DNA of 64,000 nucleotides, from the NCBI GenBank assembly GCA_051859045.1, contig JBHYGK010000034.1, forward strand, positions 100,165 to 164,164. Direction: 5' to 3'. A model generated the notes under the pieces. It worked only from the letters and a program-made list of their open reading frames with translations, searched no databases and had not been told where the DNA came from. Origin of the DNA: JBHYGK01 sp051859045. GTDB taxonomy: Bacteria > Pseudomonadota > Gammaproteobacteria > Xanthomonadales > Xanthomonadaceae. The position numbers and the translations under genes are program-made. Position 1 is the first letter of the stretch. Each line of letters begins with the position of its first letter. Of this stretch, positions 58,083 through 64,000 are shown piece by piece.

Positions 58083-59966
58083 GTGAACCCGTCCCAGCCC
58101 GCCGCCCGCACCGCCCGCCCCGACCGCAGCACCCCGCCGCATGCCTCGCCCCTCCGCCCCGCCCCCCTCCTGCTCGGCCTCGCGATCGCCCTCGCGCTCG
58201 GCGCCTGCGCGCCGGCCGACGAGACGCGCCCCGCCGGGACCGCCGGCCAGGTCGCCGACCCGCCTCCCGGCGCCCTGGTCGCGCCGCCGCCCCCGCCGCC
58301 CGCCCCGCCCGCGCCCCCGGCCGAGCCGCCCGTCGTGGCCGAGGCCGCCGACCTCGATCGCGTCGAGGTGACCGGCTCGCGGGTGCAGCGCGTCGAGGAC
58401 GCCGCCGCGTTCGAACGCGCCCCCGCCATCGCCCGCCGCTCCGCGCCCGTGGCCATGGCCCCTGCGTCGATCGCGCCCCCGTCGATGCCGATGCCGGCGC
58501 CCGGGGTCGACGCCGAGCGCTACGCCGCCTTCGCCGACAACCCCGTGCGCCTGGCCGCCGAGGCGCCGGTGAGCACCTTCTCGATCGACGTCGATACCGG
58601 CAGCTACGCCAACGCCCGGCGGATCCTGCGCGAGGGCCGGCTGCCGCCCGCCGACGCGGTGCGGGTGGAGGAGTTCCTCAACAGCTTCGACTACGCCTAC
58701 CCCGCGCCGCGCGACCGCGCGGTGCCGTTCTCGATCACCACCGAACTGGCGCCCGCGCCCTGGGACGCGCGCCGGATGCTGCTGCAGGTGGGCCTGCAGG
58801 GCTACGCGGTGCCGGCGGCCGAGGTGCCGGCCAGCAACCTGGTGTTCCTGATCGACACCTCGGGCTCGATGATGGACGCCAACAAGCTGCCGCTGCTCAA
58901 GCGCGCATTCGCGATGATGCTGCCGCGGCTGCGCGCCAGCGACCGGGTCAGCATCGTGGTCTACGCCGGCAGCGCCGGCCTGGTGCTGCCGCCGACCCCG
59001 GGCGACCAGCACGCCGTGATCCTCTCGGCGCTGGAGCGGCTGGAGGCCGGCGGCGGCACCAACGGCGGCGCCGGCATCGAGCTGGCCTACGCCACCGCCC
59101 GCCAGGCCTTCATCGACGGCGGCGTGAACCGCGTGCTGCTGGCCACCGACGGCGACTTCAACCTCGGCACCACCAGCCACGACGCGCTCGAGGACCTGGT
59201 CGAGCGCCAGCGCCGCTCGGGCGTGGCGCTGAGCACGCTCGGCGTGGGCGGCGGCAACTACAACGACCACCTCGCCGAGCGCCTGGCCGACCTCGGCAAC
59301 GGCCGCTACGCCTACCTCGACACCCTCGAGGAGGCGCAGCGCGTGCTGGTGCGCGAGTACGCCTCCACCGCGCTGACCATCGCCGCCGACGTGAAGGTCC
59401 AGGTCGAGTTCAACCCCGCGGTGGTCAGCGAGTACCGGCTGATCGGCTACGAGAACCGCGCGCTGGCCCGCGAGGACTTCGAGGACGACGCCAAGGACGC
59501 CGGCGAGATCGGCGCGGGGCATGCGGTGACCGCGCTGTACGAGGTGGTGCTGGCGGGCTCGGACGGCGGCCGGGTGCGGCCGCTGCGCTATGGCCAGGCC
59601 CCGGCGCCCGGCGCCGGCGCGCACGAGGCCGCCCGGGCGGCCGACGAACTCGCCTTCCTGGCCCTGCGCTGGAAGCAGCCCGGCGAGGAGCGCAGCCGCC
59701 TGGTCGAACAGCCGGTGCGCCTCGCCGACCGCCGCGACGCGGCCAGCCCGCGGATGGCGTTCGCGGCGTCGGTGGCGGCGTTCGCCGACCGCCTGCGCGG
59801 CGGCGGGATGAGCGCGGGGCTCGACTGGGACGCGCTGCAGGCGTTGGCCGCGGCCTCGCGCGGCGAGGACGCCGACGGCCGCCGCGGCGAGTTCCTGAAG
59901 CTCGTCGAGCTGGCCCGCGCGCTTCAGCCCGCGGAGGCGCCGCTGGCCTCGGCGCCCGCCCAGTGA
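58083..59966 (+). CDS. Von Willebrand factor A lipoprotein (YfbK-like)
   Basis: 627 residues, GTG start. Long N-region, hydrophobic core and lipobox LALGAC (Cys42). A Pro-rich linker follows, then RVEVTGSRVQR, which looks like the start of a TonB-receptor plug. The YfbK-type N-terminal block (STFSIDVDTGSYANARRILREG) leads into the vWA domain (about 255-430) with MIDAS DTSGS, TNGG and ATDGDFN, and a C-terminal DUF3520-like region ends EFLKLVELARAL. Outer-membrane or periplasmic binding protein; role unknown. The 3' end overlaps the opposite-strand GGDEF-EAL gene by 43 bp. Confidence 0.9.
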   Translation: MNPSQPAARTARPDRSTPPHASPLRPAPLLLGLAIALALGACAPADETRPAGTAGQVADPPPGALVAPPPPPPAPPAPPAEPPVVAEAADLDRVEVTGSRVQRVEDAAAFERAPAIARRSAPVAMAPASIAPPSMPMPAPGVDAERYAAFADNPVRLAAEAPVSTFSIDVDTGSYANARRILREGRLPPADAVRVEEFLNSFDYAYPAPRDRAVPFSITTELAPAPWDARRMLLQVGLQGYAVPAAEVPASNLVFLIDTSGSMMDANKLPLLKRAFAMMLPRLRASDRVSIVVYAGSAGLVLPPTPGDQHAVILSALERLEAGGGTNGGAGIELAYATARQAFIDGGVNRVLLATDGDFNLGTTSHDALEDLVERQRRSGVALSTLGVGGGNYNDHLAERLADLGNGRYAYLDTLEEAQRVLVREYASTALTIAADVKVQVEFNPAVVSEYRLIGYENRALAREDFEDDAKDAGEIGAGHAVTALYEVVLAGSDGGRVRPLRYGQAPAPGAGAHEAARAADELAFLALRWKQPGEERSRLVEQPVRLADRRDAASPRMAFAASVAAFADRLRGGGMSAGLDWDALQALAAASRGEDADGRRGEFLKLVELARALQPAEAPLASAPAQ

Positions 59967-62878
59967 CGCGCGTCCCGGCCGGCGAAGGCGCCGGCCGGGC
60001 GCGGCCGCGAGAACAGGTAGCCCTGGCCGTAGCGGCAGCCCAGCGCGACCAGGCGGTCGTGCTGGGCCACGGTCTCGATGCCCTCCGCGACGACCTCCAG
60101 GCCCAGCGACTCCGACAGGGCCAGGATCGCGCGCACCAGCGCCTCGCCCTCGTGCGCCGCGTCGGGCGCGTCGAGCGCGGCCACGAAGCTGCGGTCGATC
60201 TTCAGCGAGCCGATCGGGAAGCGGCGCAGGTAGCCCAGCGAGGAGTAGCCGGTGCCGAAGTCGTCGAGCTGCGCCATCACGCCCGCGCCGCGCAGCTGGT
60301 CGAGGGTGTCGCGGACGCTCGCGGCGTCGTCGAGCAGCGCGCCCTCGGTGATCTCCACGCGCAGCTCGCCGGGCGCCAGCCCGAGCCGGTCGCGCATCGC
60401 CAGCAGCCGCGCCGCCAGCCCGGGCTTGTGGAAGTGCCGCGGCGAGACGTTGATGCACACGTAGCCGCCGGCGGGCCGGGTGGCCAGCGCCTGCTCGAAC
60501 AGCAGCCAGTCGATCGGCTCGATCAGCCCGCTGTCCTCGGCCACCTCGAGGAAGTCGCCCGGCGCGAGCAGGCCCTGGCGCGGATGCTCCCAGCGCAGCA
60601 GGGCCTCGAAGCCCACCACGGCGGCGTCGCGCAGGCGGACGATCGGCTGGAAGTGCGGCGCGAAGGCCTCGCCGGCGATGCCCTGGCGCAGCTCGGCCTC
60701 GAGGTCGAGCTGGCGCAGCGCGCGCTCGCGCAGGGCCTCGTCGAACAGGTCGAAGCAGCCGCGCCCCGCGCCCTTGGCGCGGTACATCGCGGCGTCGGCA
60801 TCGCGCAGCAGGTCCTGCGGCTGGCGGTAGCCGGGATGGCACATCGCGATGCCGATGCTCGCCGAGGCCACCAGTTCGCGCCCGGCCACCAGCACCGGCT
60901 CGGCCAGCGCCTCGAGCACGCGGCCCGCGATCTCGCGCGCCTCGCCGTCGTCGCGCAGGCCCGCCACCAGCACCGCGAACTCGTCGCCGCCCAGCCGGGC
61001 GACCACGTCGCGCGGCCGCACCGCGGCGCTGATCCGGCGCGCGGCGTGCTTGAGCAGCTCGTCGCCGGCGAGGTGGCCGACCGAGTCGTTGACCACCTTG
61101 AAGCGGTCGAGGTCGAGGAAAAGCACCGCGAAGCGCTGGCGCGGATCCATCGCGTACGCGCCGATCGCGTCGGTGAGCACCTCGAGCAGGCGGGCGCGGT
61201 TGGGCAGCCCGGTGAGGTCGTCGTGCAGGGCCTGGTGGGTGAGGCGGCGCTCGGCGCGCTCGCGCTCGGTGACCTGGCCGCGCAGCTCGCGGTTGGCCGC
61301 GGCCAGCTCGCGGGTGCGCTCCTCGACCCGCTGCTCGAGCTCGGCGTAGGCCGCCAGCAGCCGCGCCTGGGCCTGCTTGCGCTGCAGGCCCGAGGCGATG
61401 TGGAACGAGGCGAAGCCGAGCAGCTCCTGGTCCTCGGGCCCGAACACCACCTCCGGCGTGTAGCTCTGCACCACCACCGCGCCGACCGGGCGGCCGTCGT
61501 GCAGCAGCGGCACGCCCAGCCACGAGGTGGCGCGCTCGCCGAAGCTGCGGACCTCGCCGGAGGCCTCGAGCGCGGCGATGTCCTCGCCGTGCGCGAGCAG
61601 CGGCCGGCCGGTGCGCAGCAGGTACTCGGTGAGGCCGCGGGCGAGCCGGCGGCGCGGGCGCACGGGGTTGTGCTCGTCGACGGAGTAGGCGAACGAGAGG
61701 TGCTCGCCGTCGGGATCGAGCAGCGCGATGAAGAAGTTGCGCGCGTCGAGCAGCGCGCCCACCACCGCGTGGACCTCGGCGTAGAAGGCGCCGGTCGAGC
61801 CGTCCTCGGCGGCCAGCTCGGCGATCCGGAACAGCGCGCCCTGCAGCAGCTGGGCGCGCTTGCGCTCGGCGACCTCGGTGGTCAGCTCCTCGTTGGCGAG
61901 CAGCAGCTCGAGGGTGCGCTCCTTGACCCGGTGCTCGAGCGTGGCGAGGTGCTGCTTGCGCTCCAGCGCGGTGAGGATGTGCCGCGCGACGAAGGCCAGC
62001 AGCGCGGCCTGCTCCGGGCCGTACATGTCGGGCCGGTGGTAGGCCTGCACGACGATCGCGCCGCGCACCTCGTCGCCGCTGGTCAGCGGCACGCCCAGCC
62101 AGTCCAGGCTGTCGGGCCCCTGCTGCTCGTGGTCGCGTCCCAGGCCGAGGCGGGTGCGCACGACCTCGCTGGAGCCGTAGATCGCCTCGCGCTGCCGGAT
62201 CAGCGCGGCGGTCATGCTCTGCGGCATGTCCGCCAGCGGCCACTCCTGGTCGGGGCGCGGCGGGTCCGGGTCGACGGTGTCGGCGAAGTACAGGAAGCGC
62301 AGGGTCTGGCGGGCCGGGTCGCGCAGCGCGATGTAGAAGTTCTCGGCGTACATCAGCGAGGCGACGATGCGGTGCAGCCCGCGCAGCATCTCGGGCATCT
62401 CCAGCGGCGAGCTGGCCAGTTCGGCGATCGCGTACAGCGCCGACTGCAGCCGCTCGGCGTGGCCGGAGCGCTCCACCGCGTCGCGCAGGTCGGCGCGCTC
62501 GAGCAGCGCGCAGCCGAGCTGGCGCCAGTCCTCCAGCGCCTCGACGAGGGCCTCGTCGTGCTCCGCGCCCTCGCCGCCGCGGCCGTCGACCAGGCCGAGC
62601 CACGCGCCGCGGTCGAAGCGCCAGGCCTCGGCCGACAGCGCGCCGTCGCGGACCCGCCCGCCGGGCTGGGCCACCGCGCGGCGCAGCAGCGCCCGGGCCT
62701 CGGCGCCGAGGGCGCCACCGGCGGAGCGCACGAGGTCGTCGCGGCCCCAGGCGAGCACGGGCAGCCGCGGCTGCGCGGCGCGCAGCTGCGCGGCGAGCCG
62801 CGCCAGCGCATCGTCGGGGAGCGCGGGCTCGGGCGCGGGGGCGCCCCGGGCCGACGCCGCGGAGACTGCTCGGTCCAT
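59924..62878 (-). CDS. GAF-GAF-GGDEF-EAL c-di-GMP enzyme
   Basis: 984 residues, soluble. An N-terminal helical region of about 120 residues, two GAF domains (about 150-310 and 350-520, both with SLDWLGVPL / TSWLGVPL and a VVQSY-type strand), a coiled coil, GGDEF (intact, 630-634, with a true RxxD inhibitory site RPRD) and EAL (GFEALLRWEHP near 755, DDFGTGYSSL, AEGIETVAQ). Both catalytic halves look active. Ends antisense to the vWA gene. The start MDRAVSAASARG is the first Met before the conserved region. Confidence 0.93.
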   Translation of the reverse strand: MDRAVSAASARGAPAPEPALPDDALARLAAQLRAAQPRLPVLAWGRDDLVRSAGGALGAEARALLRRAVAQPGGRVRDGALSAEAWRFDRGAWLGLVDGRGGEGAEHDEALVEALEDWRQLGCALLERADLRDAVERSGHAERLQSALYAIAELASSPLEMPEMLRGLHRIVASLMYAENFYIALRDPARQTLRFLYFADTVDPDPPRPDQEWPLADMPQSMTAALIRQREAIYGSSEVVRTRLGLGRDHEQQGPDSLDWLGVPLTSGDEVRGAIVVQAYHRPDMYGPEQAALLAFVARHILTALERKQHLATLEHRVKERTLELLLANEELTTEVAERKRAQLLQGALFRIAELAAEDGSTGAFYAEVHAVVGALLDARNFFIALLDPDGEHLSFAYSVDEHNPVRPRRRLARGLTEYLLRTGRPLLAHGEDIAALEASGEVRSFGERATSWLGVPLLHDGRPVGAVVVQSYTPEVVFGPEDQELLGFASFHIASGLQRKQAQARLLAAYAELEQRVEERTRELAAANRELRGQVTERERAERRLTHQALHDDLTGLPNRARLLEVLTDAIGAYAMDPRQRFAVLFLDLDRFKVVNDSVGHLAGDELLKHAARRISAAVRPRDVVARLGGDEFAVLVAGLRDDGEAREIAGRVLEALAEPVLVAGRELVASASIGIAMCHPGYRQPQDLLRDADAAMYRAKGAGRGCFDLFDEALRERALRQLDLEAELRQGIAGEAFAPHFQPIVRLRDAAVVGFEALLRWEHPRQGLLAPGDFLEVAEDSGLIEPIDWLLFEQALATRPAGGYVCINVSPRHFHKPGLAARLLAMRDRLGLAPGELRVEITEGALLDDAASVRDTLDQLRGAGVMAQLDDFGTGYSSLGYLRRFPIGSLKIDRSFVAALDAPDAAHEGEALVRAILALSESLGLEVVAEGIETVAQHDRLVALGCRYGQGYLFSRPRPAGAFAGRDARHWAGAEASGASAG

Positions 62879-62974
62879 CGAGGGCCTGGGTGGATGTCCA
62901 GCGTGGAGCTTACCAGCGCGCCGCGGGCCGGAGCCCCCTGCCCGCGCCGCCGCGCATCGCTTAGGATGCCGGGG

Positions 62975-63535
62975 ATGACGATGGAGGAGCCGACCGACGA
63001 AGCGCTGATGCTGGCCTATGGGCGCGGCGAGGCCACGGCGTTCGAGCAGCTCTACGCGCGCCACCGCGGCGGCCTGTTCCGCTACCTGCAGCGCCACCTG
63101 CGCGAGCAGGCCCTGGCCGAGGAGTGCTTCCAGGACGTCTGGCAGCGGGTCATCCAGGCCCGCGCGCGCTGGCGCCCCGAGGCCCGCTTCGCCACCTGGC
63201 TCTACCAGATCGCGCACAACCGCCTGCTCGACCACTGGCGCGCGGCCAAGCACCGCCCGCGCGCGCCCGAGGACGGCGACGAGCGGATCACCCGCATCGC
63301 CGACCACGCCACGCCGGACCGCGAGCTCTCCGAGTTCGAGCAGCGCCGCGGCCTGCAGCTGGCGCTCGAGGACCTGCCCGACGAGCAGCGCGAGGTGGTG
63401 CTGCTGCGGCTCGACCAGGAACTCTCGCTGGAGGAGATCGGCGAGATCACCGGCGTGGGGCGCGAGACGGTGAAATCCCGGCTGCGCTACGCCATCGACA
63501 AGCTGCGCCAGCGGCTGAGGCCGACGCCCCCATGA
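62975..63535 (+). CDS. RNA polymerase ECF-type sigma factor
   Basis: 186 residues. Sigma region 2 (about 20-90: FEQLYARHRGGLFRYLQRHL, ECFQDVWQRV, RFATWLYQIAHNRLLDHWR) and region 4 (about 125-180: LEDLPDEQREVVLLRLDQELSLEEIGEITGVGRETVKSRLRYA). No region 3. ATG at 62975 chosen with AGGA 8 nt upstream; ATGs at 62966 and 62981 are alternatives. Overlaps the next gene by ATGA, the usual sigma/anti-sigma arrangement. Divergent from the GGDEF-EAL gene. Confidence 0.94.
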   Translation: MTMEEPTDEALMLAYGRGEATAFEQLYARHRGGLFRYLQRHLREQALAEECFQDVWQRVIQARARWRPEARFATWLYQIAHNRLLDHWRAAKHRPRAPEDGDERITRIADHATPDRELSEFEQRRGLQLALEDLPDEQREVVLLRLDQELSLEEIGEITGVGRETVKSRLRYAIDKLRQRLRPTPP

Positions 63536-64000
63536 CGCCCATCGATCGACCGCCCGGCGACCCGGCCCGCGACCGCCTCGACCCGGAGGAGCGCGCGCTC
63601 GCCCAGGCGCTGCGCGCCCTGCCGGCGGGCTCGCCCTCGCCGGAGCTCGACGCCCGCATCCTCGCCGCGGCCCAGGCCGCGGTCAGCCGGCCTGCGCCCG
63701 CGCCCCGGCGCGGCCTGGCCGGGCTCGGCGCCGGCACCTGGGGCTGGATGGGCACCGCGGCCGCCGCGGTGCTCGCGGTGGGCGTGACCCTGCAGATGGG
63801 GGGCGACGACGCGCGCGCCCCGGCCGGCATCGAGGCCGAGGTGACCGCGCCGGGCGAGGCCGAGCAGCGCCGCCGCGATGAGGCCGGGCTGGCCGCGTCC
63901 GAGCGCGTGCAGGCCGCCCCGGCCGACGCGGCGCGGGCGGCCGAGGCCGAGGCCGCCGCCCAGGCGCCCGCCGCGGCGCCCGCCCCCGAGCGCCGCCGGG
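63532..64000 (+). CDS. Putative anti-sigma factor, partial (cut by right edge)
   Basis: 156 residues visible and open to the edge. A charged N-terminus (DPEERALAQALRALPAGSPSPELDARIL), one transmembrane helix (about 68-86, GTWGWMGTAAAAVLAVGVT) and an Ala/Glu-rich periplasmic part. No HxxxCxxC zinc anti-sigma motif is visible. Coupling to the sigma gene by ATGA and the membrane topology suggest an anti-sigma factor. The C-terminus is unseen. Confidence 0.75.
   Translation, partial: MTPIDRPPGDPARDRLDPEERALAQALRALPAGSPSPELDARILAAAQAAVSRPAPAPRRGLAGLGAGTWGWMGTAAAAVLAVGVTLQMGGDDARAPAGIEAEVTAPGEAEQRRRDEAGLAASERVQAAPADAARAAEAEAAAQAPAAAPAPERRR

Noticed and set aside
56328..63535. Frames of more than 2000 codons on both strands
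   Set aside because: They pass through xseA, ALDH, vWA and GGDEF-EAL genes in wrong frames or antisense, and have no domain-like composition.

Overview
The window comes from a very GC-rich bacterial chromosome with densely packed genes. Several features point to a gammaproteobacterium of the order Xanthomonadales (Lysobacteraceae-like). These are an arginine cluster of the xanthomonad type (acetylornithine carbamoyltransferase, acetylcitrulline deacetylase and a fused NAG kinase/NAG synthase), a FimX-type REC-PAS-GGDEF-EAL protein, a DksA-like protein with a Lys/Ala/Pro tail, and many c-di-GMP proteins. The assignment is inferred from gene content and no database search was possible. Both edges cut a gene: argC on the left and an anti-sigma-like gene on the right. 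No gene-free stretch exceeds 300 bp; the longest is the 276 bp leader of the arginine cluster (5189-5464).

Layout. (1) 1-5405, minus strand: argF'-argG-argE'-argB(A)-argC, preceded by a possible attenuator with a short Arg-containing leader ORF. (2) 5465-15816: a degenerate surface-antigen-like protein, then cysS-sufE, a DUF885 peptidase-like protein, three tandem 36-bp terminator repeats, a DksA-like protein, yidD-pyrC, an M23 peptidase, a leucine-rich protein and a small secreted protein. (3) 15968-19387, minus strand: two coupled membrane-anchored unknowns, a double cupin and folE2. (4) 19536-25013: mtaD-ubiG-gph-squalene-synthase-like genes joined by tiny overlaps, then efp and the divergent epmB. 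(5) 25103-33987: FimX, HtpX, GluQ-RS, PhaR, an M48 peptidase, an SUMF1-domain lipoprotein and RNase D. (6) 34067-39037: tRNA-Ala(CGC), tRNA-Arg(CCT), an ALDH7-type dehydrogenase, pyrD-murB and an EamA transporter. (7) 39049-44967: a Ser/Thr kinase with a TPR-like tail, divergent from an FHA-GGDEF protein and a PAS-PAS-GGDEF-EAL protein. (8) 44964-51381: a lipid-A-modification-like island with an EptA-type transferase, an ArnT-like GT39, an OmpR/histidine-kinase pair and a GT2. (9) 51401-54995: a PilZ-like protein, ispG and a YkgJ-type protein chained by GTGA overlaps. (10) 55096-64000: xseA, an aldehyde dehydrogenase, a vWA lipoprotein, a GAF-GAF-GGDEF-EAL protein and an ECF sigma factor with its truncated partner.

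Most of the window is ordinary core metabolism. The signals most worth testing are the candidate arginine attenuator upstream of argF', the Ser/Thr kinase beside an FHA-domain diguanylate cyclase with a Thr-rich N-terminus, and a shared GTCGGA motif (including a 9-bp inverted repeat) around the lipid-A-type genes and their two-component system. The DksA-like protein, with a histone-H1-like tail and without three of the four zinc cysteines, is also of interest.
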